Counted from the first letter of the stretch, positions 7,086 to 13,949 are shown. The stretch: DNA of 64,000 nt from a virus (IMGVR_UViG_3300027763_002499:26549-90548); one strand, 5' to 3'. The notes: generated by a model from the letters alone, not told the origin. Made by a program: numbers and translations.

Positions 7086-7389
7086 CTGGTGATGCCTTAA
7101 TGTCCTTAATGTCATTAATGTCCTTAATGTTAATAACGTTATCTACTCGAAAACTCCTCCACTGTTGTTTGTCAGTACAAAAAACGCTCATGACTTCCAG
7201 CTTGGGTTCTTTCTTTTTCTTACCCTCAACAATTGCCACCTGAGGTAATAACGCAGGTTGCAAAGTACAAGGCATGGTACGCAATTCGCCATCAACCTTG
7301 GTAAAGGTAACCTCTACAATTCCTGCATTGAGTTGTTCACTAAGAACTTGCCTACGCTGTTCTATAGTTTCTTTATCAAACCAAATCAT
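7078..7389 (-). CDS. DUF2693-like SH3-type beta-barrel phage protein
   Basis: A 103-aa protein matching the phage SH3 beta-barrel (DUF2693-like) pattern: VEVTFTKVDGELRTMPCTLQP early and FCTDKQQWRSFRVDNV late. The family is common in T4-like phages and has no assigned biochemical function. The C-terminal extension (NIKDINDIKDIK) is encoded by four tandem 9-bp units and is probably a slippage product. Confidence 0.7.
   Translation of the reverse strand: MIWFDKETIEQRRQVLSEQLNAGIVEVTFTKVDGELRTMPCTLQPALLPQVAIVEGKKKKEPKLEVMSVFCTDKQQWRSFRVDNVINIKDINDIKDIKASPDA
7097..7132 (-). repeat. Four tandem 9-bp units inside a gene
   Basis: Plus strand reads ttaatgtcc, ttaatgtca, ttaatgtcc, ttaatgtta in a row. 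Each unit encodes the I-K-D / I-N-D type tripeptide of the neighbouring protein's C-terminal tail. In-frame length makes it a candidate slippage site. Confidence 0.85.
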
Positions 7390-7402
7390 TTAGTCCTCAC
7401 TA

Positions 7403-8014
7403 TTAATTAAAAACATCATTAACAAATTGTCTATTGGAGTCGATTGATTCATAGTCTTTCATTGCAGAATCTGTTACTCTAAATGCCCAGCTAGTTCCTG
7501 TTTTAGTTTTTTCAAAATAACCCGGACAATTTGCAAATCCTTTAACAGTGACCCAAGGAAGTGAATTAGCATACTTTGGGTTGGATATTAAAATTGTTCT
7601 AGCCTCTTCATATGATTTTTTAATCTGAGATTGAATACAATCATCTGTGAACTGGCAAACTTTTGCTTTAACTATAAAGCCAGGTTCACCGTTTTTAAAG
7701 TATACTCTATATTGCTGTTGAAATTTTTTGCAGACATTAGATTGCTCATATGGTGTATTACAAATTTCTTCATATGTCATAGAACCTACTGTGTGTGGAG
7801 CATCTGAATCTATGTTTCTTGTTTTAACTTCAACATCAACACCACTGATGTTAATATCGCATCCAGCACCCTTATTAACAGGATAACCATTTGAATTTAA
7901 CACTTCCTCTACATAGCATCCAATGTTGCCGTGACTGCCGTTTCCATCTGCTTGCTTTGGTACTGGCATTCCAATTAGCATTTCATCAATTTTTAATTTT
8001 TTAACAACAATCAT
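7403..8014 (-). CDS. PD-(D/E)XK nuclease-like protein
   Basis: A 203-aa protein. The N-terminal third has the restriction-endonuclease-fold layout: an early helix with E36/E37 (GCYVEEVLNSNGY), then D53 in GAGCDI and an E62-x-K64 pair in DVEVKTRN. That D-x(8)-ExK spacing after a glutamate-bearing helix fits the PD-(D/E)XK core of MutH/Sau3AI-like enzymes. The rest is unassigned. Target (host DNA, branched DNA, own DNA) unknown. ATGA overlap with the upstream gene, RBS AAAGGA. Confidence 0.6.
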   Translation of the reverse strand: MIVVKKLKIDEMLIGMPVPKQADGNGSHGNIGCYVEEVLNSNGYPVNKGAGCDINISGVDVEVKTRNIDSDAPHTVGSMTYEEICNTPYEQSNVCKKFQQQYRVYFKNGEPGFIVKAKVCQFTDDCIQSQIKKSYEEARTILISNPKYANSLPWVTVKGFANCPGYFEKTKTGTSWAFRVTDSAMKDYESIDSNRQFVNDVFN

Positions 8015-8334
8015 TTCTGTTCCTTTACAATGTTATATAGTACGTCAAATTCCTTCTTGGCTTCTGCAAGGTTTGGATATTGCTTACAAAGCTCTTTGAT
8101 AGCTTCTTCCTCTGCCCTCATCTTTTCAAACCAAACAATCATCTCTCTTAGCTTAGGTCCAACATTGATGTTAGCACTACCCTGTGGAATTGTTTGTGCG
8201 CTTCCATTAGCATCAACAACTTTATATTGTCTGCTGTTTGCGTCCCAATAAAGAGCACCACTAGCATATGGACCATTGTTAAAGGTTGATACTTCTAAGA
8301 TGCCTGGATCAATACTATTGATATAATCTATCAT
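8011..8334 (-). CDS. Hypothetical phage protein, leaderless start
   Basis: A 107-aa protein: an N-terminal Gly/Asn/Tyr-rich beta segment (GALYWDANSRQYKVVD), then a charged helical C-terminal half (about 60-105). No family recognised. The ATG lies 5 bases after a TATAAT box with no Shine-Dalgarno sequence, so translation probably begins at the 5' end of the mRNA. Confidence 0.65.
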   Translation of the reverse strand: MIDYINSIDPGILEVSTFNNGPYASGALYWDANSRQYKVVDANGSAQTIPQGSANINVGPKLREMIVWFEKMRAEEEAIKELCKQYPNLAEAKKEFDVLYNIVKEQK

Positions 8335-8339
8335 AATCT

Positions 8340-8368
8340 ATTATACACTACTTTGTTTAGATTTTCAA
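8340..8368 (-). promoter_or_regulatory. Sigma70-type promoter, leaderless
   Basis: TTGAAA (8368-8363), 17-bp spacer, TATAAT (8345-8340); ATG at 8334 begins 5 bases after the -10 box. The -35 lies inside the end of the upstream gene. Confidence 0.75.
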
Positions 8369-8917
8369 GTGTTTGAAATACTCAAAATGCTTTTCAAGTG
8401 TCCATGTTTCAGGATTAACCAGTGTACCATCATGAGTTTGGTAACTTGCCGAAAACACATTTGAGTAACGCTTGAATGGCAACCACATGTCTGGGGTATG
8501 GCTAGCCCAACCTGCATCCTTTAGAGCCATGTGTTTGGCACGACTCAACTTCACAGTTGGTACATTAAGAGCTTGTTCAACTGTAATAATACTTGCTAAC
8601 AACAAGTCACGAATACGGGCCGCCGGAATTAAATGCTCAAAGTCAGTTTCATTGTCTGCACCAATCTCAACATAGTGAGCATCCATACCATCGCGTTCTT
8701 CGATACAGTACTTGTGGTACCTACGCAAATAGTAATCAATGTCGTTGCGAATTTCACGCAACAATTGTTGATTATTCTTAACCATGAGGTATTCGTTAAC
8801 TAAACGCTCAATATGTTTGGTGCAATGTTCTGCTACTGTTTTATAGGTAGCAGGACTACGTTTTGTCTTGCCGTAAACTGGAGCCGTAAAGTTTTCAAGA
8901 GATTCTTTTAAGTTCAT
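8357..8917 (-). CDS. Conserved phage protein of unknown function
   Basis: A 186-aa protein with a charged helical first half (KHIERLVNEY, DIDYYLRRYHKYC) and a central FEHLIPAARIRDLLL segment that resembles the E-H-x-I-P part of some HNH-like phage proteins, but no complete HNH motif is present. C-terminal Trp/Tyr/His-rich. Starts with a strong RBS (GGAGGGG) in an ATGA overlap with the ParB-like gene. Function unknown. Confidence 0.6.
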   Translation of the reverse strand: MNLKESLENFTAPVYGKTKRSPATYKTVAEHCTKHIERLVNEYLMVKNNQQLLREIRNDIDYYLRRYHKYCIEERDGMDAHYVEIGADNETDFEHLIPAARIRDLLLASIITVEQALNVPTVKLSRAKHMALKDAGWASHTPDMWLPFKRYSNVFSASYQTHDGTLVNPETWTLEKHFEYFKHLKI

Positions 8918-9957
8918 AACCCCTCCGGAATCAATCCGTCAACAATATTACCTTCCTCGATACCAATCTTAGAACCTTCGCCATGGTATGGCAAATCAAG
9001 TTTACCACCATTACGAATATGCATTTCCCTTAGGAAGTTGCTCATTGCTTCCGGGGCACTCCAACTGGCACCAGGCCGAACGTGTGTCCATTGTAGTTTA
9101 GCACGACTGTGAACAAGCGCAGAGCTCTTAAAGGTTTTCTTAACACTGTCAAGTAAAGTTTTCATCCAACCAATAGGTAAAGATGCGGCCTCGGCTTTAG
9201 AAAGCTTGTACAATTCCAACAGGCCAATGTAAACACCTTGATCAATTTCTTCTTGCAAGGGAAACGCATCTTTGATAGTTGTAAGAATCTCTAACAACAC
9301 TTTACCTTTCTCGTCAACTTCAATGCCCTTTTGTGCATACTTAAAGTGACTAAAGAAGTAGTCGTTCTCACCCCGTAGATTGTCACTTGCACGACTGCTC
9401 TTGTCTTGTAAGTCGATGCCTGCTACATCAAATTGATCTTGCATAGTTTTAGCGGCAACAACCTTTTTATCACGACTACCATTTTTATAACGTACTAGAG
9501 CATTACGGTGAAGGTCGCCTGGGGTTAGACGCTTAACTCCAGTGTCATTTAATAATTCAAACGCATAACTTGCAAAGTTTGGATCTGTAGTGTCAACAAT
9601 GGCACACGGCACTTGGGTGTAACCTAGTAATGCGGCCGACAAAGTGCGGTGTTGTGCATCATACAAATAAATCTTGCCATTGATGCGACATGCAGAACCT
9701 GGGCTACATACCCTTGGGTCCCACTTTTTCATAATGTTCATAACGTGTTTATGAATAACATCACGCTGAACTTCATAGTCAATCCACAGGTCTTCAATCT
9801 CAACCATGGTGCTATGTGGGAATAAATGGACCAAAGCTTTGGCACGATTACGCCATGCTTCTAAGTCCTTGTCGGTAACTTCGTAATGTGCTTTGAGTTG
9901 ACGTTCAACTTCAGCAACCACATCGGTAAATTTGCGTGTAAGACGCTTAACTGCCAT
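8914..9957 (-). CDS. ParB/sulfiredoxin-fold domain protein
   Basis: A 347-aa protein whose region 85-122 has the ParB nuclease / Srx-fold pattern: GKIYLYDAQHRTLSAALLG, followed by QVPCAIVDTTD. In this fold the (G/A)QHR loop binds a nucleotide phosphate. The C-terminal 200 residues are unassigned. It is a non-partition ParB-like protein as often seen in phages; a nuclease or NTP-binding regulatory role is possible. A promoter lies upstream with a 43-base leader and RBS GAAGGAG. Confidence 0.75.
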   Translation of the reverse strand: MAVKRLTRKFTDVVAEVERQLKAHYEVTDKDLEAWRNRAKALVHLFPHSTMVEIEDLWIDYEVQRDVIHKHVMNIMKKWDPRVCSPGSACRINGKIYLYDAQHRTLSAALLGYTQVPCAIVDTTDPNFASYAFELLNDTGVKRLTPGDLHRNALVRYKNGSRDKKVVAAKTMQDQFDVAGIDLQDKSSRASDNLRGENDYFFSHFKYAQKGIEVDEKGKVLLEILTTIKDAFPLQEEIDQGVYIGLLELYKLSKAEAASLPIGWMKTLLDSVKKTFKSSALVHSRAKLQWTHVRPGASWSAPEAMSNFLREMHIRNGGKLDLPYHGEGSKIGIEEGNIVDGLIPEGL

Positions 9958-10006
9958 TTGCTTTCTCCTTCATTACCCGACACAATGCGGGATTAGTAAA
10001 GTATAT

Positions 10007-10035
10007 ATTGTATTAAAAAATACTTAGTTTGTCAA
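10007..10035 (-). promoter_or_regulatory. Sigma70-type promoter for the ParB-like gene
   Basis: TTGACA (10035-10030), 17-bp spacer, TACAAT (10012-10007). A short CCCG/CGGG hairpin lies in the leader before the RBS. Confidence 0.8.
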
Positions 10036-10043
10036 TTATTATT

Positions 10044-10484
10044 TTACCAACTTGCTTGATAATAAAATTCCCAACTATTCCAGTCTCGGGTGAACAGGTC
10101 TTGTAGCTTAGATTGGGTCTCTCTTAGATCTTGCCAGTACCAGTCATCAACATCAGTACCACCAAAAAAGAAACCTGCATGTGGTGGTAATAGATCACGT
10201 GCCAGACTTGGATCATCTAGAACCAAATCAATCACATCAAGAAGCTTTTCAAGTTGTTCAAGGCTTACTTCAGTCTCCTGGCATTCGTCCCGACCATTTT
10301 GTACATTATCTACAAACCATTTGTGGATTGCATTGGCTTTGCGCCAGTACATGGCTTCAATAATCACTTCCTTGATTCGCATGTGTTCAGGAAGCTCTGG
10401 CATGACCTGTTTGAGATTGTCAGCAAGAGTTTGATCGGTATGCCACAAGAAGCGTCGAGCATTCAAGTACATGTCCAGTCCCAT
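10044..10484 (-). CDS. Conserved phage protein (MGLDMYL family)
   Basis: A 146-aa protein opening MGLDMYLNAR with MYWRKANAIHKWFVDN and HAGFFFGGTDVDDWYW blocks, a pattern widespread in phages and some bacteria, without assigned function. Start chosen at the ATG with GGAG 6 bases upstream; a TTG four codons earlier is in frame but lies within that RBS. It follows two tiny genes in the same operon. Confidence 0.75.
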   Translation of the reverse strand: MGLDMYLNARRFLWHTDQTLADNLKQVMPELPEHMRIKEVIIEAMYWRKANAIHKWFVDNVQNGRDECQETEVSLEQLEKLLDVIDLVLDDPSLARDLLPPHAGFFFGGTDVDDWYWQDLRETQSKLQDLFTRDWNSWEFYYQASW

Positions 10485-10485
10485 C

Positions 10486-10578
10486 TTAATCTCCAAATGC
10501 TAGAATACAGAATACCAAAAACAATGCCCACCAGGGATGGCCAATAGCCGCTAGAATAATTACACCAACCCAGGCCAT
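10486..10578 (-). CDS. 30-aa membrane mini-protein
   Basis: A 30-codon gene (MAWVGVIILA...) that is almost entirely hydrophobic with paired Trp in the middle: a single transmembrane helix ending in GD. It begins 1 base after the stop of the upstream gene and ends 2 bases before the next ATG. No charged domain, so it could be a membrane-active or regulatory mini-protein; function unknown. Confidence 0.6.
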   Translation of the reverse strand: MAWVGVIILAAIGHPWWALFLVFCILAFGD

Positions 10579-10752
10579 TTATACAGCACCAAGGTAAGGA
10601 CTGTAAATTTCCTCATCTACGGTAACTACCGGCATTACCCAAGATTGCATCACTGCATCCAATGCCGCAAAATCATATTGTGGCAACTTAGGACGAACTT
10701 TGCTGTTTGCACGAGCGGTGTGTTCTGTGTTTTTTTCGCGATTAGTTTTCAT
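10579..10752 (-). CDS. Small hypothetical phage protein
   Basis: A 57-aa protein: basic N-terminal 20 residues (KTNREKNTEH), then a hydrophobic and acidic half ending SPYLGAV. Starts at an ATG with AAGGAA 6 bases upstream. Unknown function; lies between two small genes of one operon. Confidence 0.6.
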   Translation of the reverse strand: MKTNREKNTEHTARANSKVRPKLPQYDFAALDAVMQSWVMPVVTVDEEIYSPYLGAV

Positions 10753-10761
10753 GATGTTTCC

Positions 10762-10956
10762 TTATAGTGACTTAATGTGTTTAATAACTTCTTTTGCTTC
10801 TCTATACTCAGAATCTTCTAGCATTTGATTTTCATTTATTTCTGCTATCATTTTCCTGGCTATCATTTCTAAATTTAATTTAGATAATGGTCCATTGAGA
10901 TTGTATGCCTGTATCCAACGAATCTTATATCCTTTAAGAGGATCGTTGTTTTCCAT
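10762..10956 (-). CDS. Small charged helical protein
   Basis: A 64-aa protein (MENNDPLKGY...) predicted largely helical, with no motif recognised. The ATG at 10956 has AAAGGTG 4 bases upstream; an in-frame GTG at 10971 lies inside the upstream gene and was not chosen. Confidence 0.6.
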   Translation of the reverse strand: MENNDPLKGYKIRWIQAYNLNGPLSKLNLEMIARKMIAEINENQMLEDSEYREAKEVIKHIKSL

Positions 10957-10957
10957 G

Positions 10958-11134
10958 TTACACCTTTTCACCTTCCTGCTTTAGGAATTGCTCATTACGA
11001 CGTTGAGCAACACCTGCAATACTAGCAATGGCTCGAAAAATTTCTGCCTCTTGCTTGGTTGTCAAAGATTCAGTTTTAAGTCGGTTAATACCAAACTCAA
11101 TGCGAGCAATGAGTTCTCGATTTGATACAGTCAT
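10958..11134 (-). CDS. Small helical phage protein
   Basis: A 58-aa protein (MTVSNRELIA...) predicted all-helical with alternating charged and hydrophobic residues. It has an ATGA overlap with the HTH-like gene upstream and its stop is followed at once by the next start. Function unknown. Confidence 0.65.
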   Translation of the reverse strand: MTVSNRELIARIEFGINRLKTESLTTKQEAEIFRAIASIAGVAQRRNEQFLKQEGEKV

Positions 11135-11271
11135 GCATCAACCCCTTGACTTTCAATCCAACCCAATACCAATTCAATTGGACACTCAAGCTCACTTGCA
11201 ATCTGCTTCGGGCTCATGCCATCAATATACAGTTGCTCAATGTCCCAGGCCAAATCTTTCATCGTGCTCAT
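11131..11271 (-). CDS. Small HTH-like phage protein
   Basis: A 46-aa protein beginning MSTMKDLAWD. Residues 11-43 (LYIDGMSPKQIASELECPIELVLGW) have the helix-turn-helix spacing of terminase-small-subunit and resolvase-type HTH modules, so DNA binding is plausible. The start is fixed by the ATGA overlap with the upstream gene and the AAGGAA site. Confidence 0.65.
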   Translation of the reverse strand: MSTMKDLAWDIEQLYIDGMSPKQIASELECPIELVLGWIESQGVDA

Positions 11272-11720
11272 ACTGTTTCCTTTTCTTCTTGGGCAATAGC
11301 ATCTGTTAACGCTGTCAATGTCCGGCTCAATGGATGAGTGTTTTCGTATGTAGTACCGCAATACCAAACACCATCTTTGATAATGTAGTAATACTCTGCA
11401 CCACAGTTGTCGCATTGTTCCAGAAACTCTGTGAATGTGTGTGCTACTTTAAACTCTGCACCTGTTTCGCCACGGTCACGGCCGTAAAAAACAGTAATGT
11501 CTTCTGCTGGCTTTTCAAACGAGTGCTCAACACCGTCAGGAATCTCAATGTTGTTGCACAGACTTGACATGTCACCAAGTGCTACCAGGTGGTTTGCTTT
11601 AGAGCTGTCGTAGCTGTTTTCCAAGATTTTACCATTGTGAGCCAAATAGCCGTCCCAGTGACAGTAAACACTTTTGACTTTGTCACCGTGCATGACACCA
11701 ATTCTTGAACGTGTACCCAT
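11268..11720 (-). CDS. Conserved phage protein (MGTRSRIGV family)
   Basis: A 150-aa protein with the well-conserved phage opening MGTRSRIGVMHGDKVKSVY, CHWDGYLAHNGKIL, and a CxxC pair (QCDNCGAEYYY) that may bind metal. Homologous proteins are common in phages of Gram-negatives; role unknown. It is first in an operon driven by the promoter at 11753-11781, with RBS CAGGAG. Confidence 0.8.
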   Translation of the reverse strand: MGTRSRIGVMHGDKVKSVYCHWDGYLAHNGKILENSYDSSKANHLVALGDMSSLCNNIEIPDGVEHSFEKPAEDITVFYGRDRGETGAEFKVAHTFTEFLEQCDNCGAEYYYIIKDGVWYCGTTYENTHPLSRTLTALTDAIAQEEKETV

Positions 11721-11752
11721 TTTAAACTCCTGTTTTGTTTGTGTATGTATGT

Positions 11753-11781
11753 ATTATAGCACTGAACCAATAACCCGTCAA
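11753..11781 (-). promoter_or_regulatory. Sigma70-type promoter
   Basis: TTGACG (11781-11776), 17-bp spacer, TATAAT (11758-11753). The -35 sits inside an arm of the hairpin at 11769-11795, so the terminator of one unit and the promoter of the next overlap. Confidence 0.85.
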
Positions 11782-11795
11782 CCACCCGGGTTATT
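11769..11795 (-). terminator. Hairpin overlapping a promoter
   Basis: AATAACCCG / CGGGTTATT, 9-bp perfect stem with a 9-base loop, just after the stop of the gene at 11807-12100. No U-tract follows, so termination may be partial. The same stem recurs at 12554-12580. Confidence 0.6.
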
Positions 11796-11806
11796 TTGTG
11801 TTGGTT

Positions 11807-12100
11807 TTAAGCAACAACTTCCAGCATGTTAGCAGGCACTTTCCACAAACCACTGGTAAAAGAACCTGGTTTATTTTCGCGAATTGTAACATACTTGATG
11901 GCAATCTTTTCCACAGTACCAACCACAGGCTGACCGCGTTTGGTGCTGTTGAATTTTACCTTGGAGCCCAAAGTCAGACTACGTTTGGTCTGGTCCATTA
12001 ATCGAGCTCGGGCAAACTTGACAGCATCGATGATGCTGGTCAGTTCATCGTTTGTACAGTTGCCAGTGATGATGGCACGGTTGATTTCTTTGATATCCAT
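11807..12100 (-). CDS. Conserved phage protein with SH3/KOW-like C-terminus
   Basis: A 97-aa protein: helical N-terminal 40 residues, then a strand-rich segment VGTVEKIAIKYVTI ending WKVPANMLEVV, reminiscent of small SH3/KOW barrels. Common in phages without assigned function. Preceded by the RBS cassette CAAGGAGACTCAA, which is repeated almost exactly before the next gene upstream. Confidence 0.65.
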   Translation of the reverse strand: MDIKEINRAIITGNCTNDELTSIIDAVKFARARLMDQTKRSLTLGSKVKFNSTKRGQPVVGTVEKIAIKYVTIRENKPGSFTSGLWKVPANMLEVVA

Positions 12101-12114
12101 TTGAGTCTCCTTGG

Positions 12115-12258
12115 TTAAGCTTGATACATTTCTTGGGCCAATTGTTCAGCGTATTCCTGTGCTTCCTCATAGTCATCTGTGCCAGTGAGCACTACATCAC
12201 CATTGATGGTAACAGTATAAACGTTGAACAAAAAGTCAAATTCTAATTCATAATCCAT
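12115..12258 (-). CDS. 47-aa acidic protein
   Basis: A 47-aa gene (MDYELEFDFL...): strand-turn-strand (VYTVTINGDVV) followed by an acidic helix (YEEAQEYAEQLAQEM). RBS AAGGAG lies 6 bases before the ATG within a 19-bp segment identical to that before the following gene. Function unknown. Confidence 0.65.
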   Translation of the reverse strand: MDYELEFDFLFNVYTVTINGDVVLTGTDDYEEAQEYAEQLAQEMYQA

Positions 12259-12273
12259 TTGAGTCTCCTTGAT

Positions 12274-12507
12274 TTAACAGTAAAAATCTTCGCCACGATC
12301 GTAAGCACCAATCGCTTCGTAAACCACTTCACGAACCGCGGTGTCCATTGCTTCGCCAAACTTTTCGTAATCTGAGTCAGCCAAGTCACGCAGGTTTTGT
12401 TGAACCAAGGCCCAGGGGCTTTTGCGATGTGCATGGTATTCGATAATACCTTAATGGCTTGGATTACCAGCTTCGCTAAACATACCAAAACTTTGAACAA
12501 CTTGCAT
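12274..12507 (-). pseudogene. Small phage gene interrupted by an in-frame TAA
   Basis: From the ATG at 12507 (RBS AAGGAG) the frame reads MQVVQSFGMFSEAGNPSH, then TAA at 12453-12451, then continues in the same frame for 58 more codons (GIIEYHAHRK...YDRGEDFYC) with a normal protein-like composition. Removing one C after the AAT codon and adding one G to the following GG run would replace NPSH-stop with NQAIKG and leave one 77-codon gene. This points to two compensating single-base changes, a real nonsense lesion, or a sequencing error. Neighbours are intact. Function unknown. Confidence 0.7.
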
Positions 12508-12537
12508 GCCCGACTCCTTTTTACTGAACATGTATGT

Positions 12538-12566
12538 ATTATACGGTATTTTGAATAACCCGTCAA
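12538..12566 (-). promoter_or_regulatory. Sigma70-type promoter
   Basis: TTGACG (12566-12561), 17-bp spacer, TATAAT (12543-12538). An ATG 6 bases after the -10 is in frame with the interrupted gene. The -35 overlaps the hairpin at 12554-12580. Confidence 0.85.
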
Positions 12567-12580
12567 CTCAACGGGTTATT
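12554..12580 (-). terminator. Hairpin overlapping a promoter
   Basis: AATAACCCGT / ACGGGTTATT, 10-bp perfect stem and 7-base loop, between the stop at 12592 and the promoter. Nearly the same as the hairpin at 11769-11795. Confidence 0.6.
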
Positions 12581-12591
12581 ATTTGTTGTTT

Positions 12592-12906
12592 TTAAACAAC
12601 GTATGAAGTGCCAGTAATCACATTGTAAACACGGGTACCAGCACCAAATTCTGCACGGGCTTCGAGCTTTTCTTCATCGCTTGGACCACGATAGTTGGCA
12701 CGATAATTTTCCAAAAACTTACGAGTTTCTTGTGCTCGGGCTTCGTTGCTGTTAGCAACAACCAAACTATCAACCAAACCTGCTTTTTGGAATTCTTCTA
12801 ACATGTCGTTAAAAGGAACTTGATCATTGCTGTTCCAACGCACTACTGGACCTGTAGCATCATTAGTTTCGTCAATGTAAAATTTGTCTGCGTATTTGTG
12901 GCTCAT
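12592..12906 (-). CDS. Hypothetical phage protein
   Basis: A 104-aa protein beginning MSHKYADKFY, with a helical middle rich in Glu/Ala/Arg and a C-terminal GTRVYNVITGTSY. No family recognised. The ATG at 12906 has AAGGAG 6 bases upstream; an in-frame ATG 8 codons earlier sits 7 bases after the -10 box, so a leaderless longer form is possible. It is a single-gene transcription unit. Confidence 0.65.
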   Translation of the reverse strand: MSHKYADKFYIDETNDATGPVVRWNSNDQVPFNDMLEEFQKAGLVDSLVVANSNEARAQETRKFLENYRANYRGPSDEEKLEARAEFGAGTRVYNVITGTSYVV

Positions 12907-12937
12907 CTTTTGCTCCTTATTACCTAACATACTTTGT

Positions 12938-12966
12938 ATTATAGATAGATCTGGACCAAGAGTCAA
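12938..12966 (-). promoter_or_regulatory. Sigma70-type promoter
   Basis: TTGACT (12966-12961), 17-bp spacer, TATAAT (12943-12938). Confidence 0.85.
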
Positions 12967-12977
12967 CCACTTTTGTG

Positions 12978-13004
12978 AAAAACCCTACAAAAAGTAGGGT
13001 TTTT
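12978..13004 (-). terminator. Terminator hairpin (CCCTAC/GTAGGG type)
   Basis: AAAAACCCTAC / GTAGGGTTTTT, 11-bp stem with a 5-base loop, ending in a T-run on the minus strand. It lies between the gene ending at 13039 and the promoter at 12938-12966. The same core stem recurs at 57310-57332. Confidence 0.8.
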
Positions 13005-13038
13005 TGGGATAAATTTGTTGTTTTTTTACAAAAAAGTG

Positions 13039-13323
13039 TTAATTTTGGGCTTTTTTCTTCTTTTGTAAGTCCTGCATTTTTAAAACGGGTTTTTTTGGTG
13101 CAGATTTTGCTTTTTTTACTGTAAATTCTGCCCGCATATAATAAGATATCATCTTCTTACGAATATTGTGAACTACATCTACACTATCATCATCAATGAC
13201 CCACTGGTAAGGACAATGTGACCATTTCATTGTTTTTTCAAATGTATAAAATAACTTACGATGCTCGGGATTATTTGCATCAAAGATGTAAGCTGGTCTA
13301 ATAGCAGTAAAAGACTTAATCAT
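13039..13323 (-). CDS. Hypothetical phage protein with Lys-rich tail
   Basis: A 94-aa protein: an alpha/beta-like N-terminal 65 residues with several Trp/Tyr (MKWSHCPYQWVIDDDS), then a very basic tail (KKAKSAPKKPVL, KKKKAQN) suggestive of nucleic-acid contact. RBS AAAGGA. Unknown function. Confidence 0.65.
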   Translation of the reverse strand: MIKSFTAIRPAYIFDANNPEHRKLFYTFEKTMKWSHCPYQWVIDDDSVDVVHNIRKKMISYYMRAEFTVKKAKSAPKKPVLKMQDLQKKKKAQN

Positions 13324-13335
13324 AAATTTCCTTTG

Positions 13336-13731
13336 TTAACGGCGCATCGTGCTAATGTCACGAGCTTCTTCATCACTAAAAATAGGCACAGCATTAGACT
13401 TGTGCATGGTACCGATACCCTTTACCTTTGTACCAGTATATTGCTTAATTGGAGTATTTGTGCTTGTACCTGCTTCACCAGTATTGCGTGAAGGAATATG
13501 ACTAGAAGTTGATCTACCAGGCGGCGCACTCAAGGTATAGGAGAGTGGTGCCGCTGACATGGCCCGTCTGCGTTTCCGTTCTTCCTGTTCAATGCCCCAA
13601 CGCTTTTGTAACTCGCGCCATTCTTGGTCCAACTGGCGGGCTTTTTGGGCCTCAGCGGCATTGCGAAACTTACGCTTGCCTTTCTGTTTGCCTGTTGTAC
13701 TAAGCCATGGGCCTTCTAAATGCATACTCAT
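13336..13731 (-). CDS. Conserved phage protein (GPWLSTTGK family)
   Basis: A 131-aa protein opening MSMHLEGPWLSTTGKQKGK and closing VKGIGTMHKSNAVPIFSDE, both ends matching a small protein found in many phages of Gram-negatives. The middle is a basic helix (RQLDQEWRELQKRWG) and a Ser/Pro-rich linker. Role unknown. The ATG at 13731 has GGAGG upstream; the frame opens earlier at a TTG. Confidence 0.75.
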   Translation of the reverse strand: MSMHLEGPWLSTTGKQKGKRKFRNAAEAQKARQLDQEWRELQKRWGIEQEERKRRRAMSAAPLSYTLSAPPGRSTSSHIPSRNTGEAGTSTNTPIKQYTGTKVKGIGTMHKSNAVPIFSDEEARDISTMRR

Positions 13732-13748
13732 AATAGGTACCTCCAAGA

Positions 13749-13949
13749 TCAATTATAACTGTTATAGTCTGGAAAGTCAAAGAATTTTTCTAGAAAATGG
13801 CCAATGTTGCCATAAATTATAGCTTCTAGATATTCTTGGTCCTCTGTACTTAGGTTCACATCATTTTCAATGGCTTCGTGCATTTGCAGTAGCCAATGAT
13901 TAATCATGTCCATGTGTACACTAGATTTTTCAAGCTTTTTCTTGATCAT
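13749..13949 (-). CDS. Small helical protein, leaderless start
   Basis: A 66-aa acidic helical protein (MIKKKLEKSS...). The ATG at 13949 begins 6 bases after a perfect TATAAT with no Shine-Dalgarno site, so the longer frame to 14012 would start upstream of the transcript and was rejected. First gene of the operon continuing to 13039. Function unknown. Confidence 0.65.
   Translation of the reverse strand: MIKKKLEKSSVHMDMINHWLLQMHEAIENDVNLSTEDQEYLEAIIYGNIGHFLEKFFDFPDYNSYN

Noticed and set aside
12274-12507. Idea that TAA is recoded in this phage
   Set aside because: TAA terminates many intact genes here (for example those ending at 1578, 10579, 51205), so a genome-wide recoding is not supported.
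12243-12566. 107-codon minus-strand frame
   Set aside because: It overlaps the interrupted small gene in another frame, has a poor composition and extends through the promoter and hairpin.
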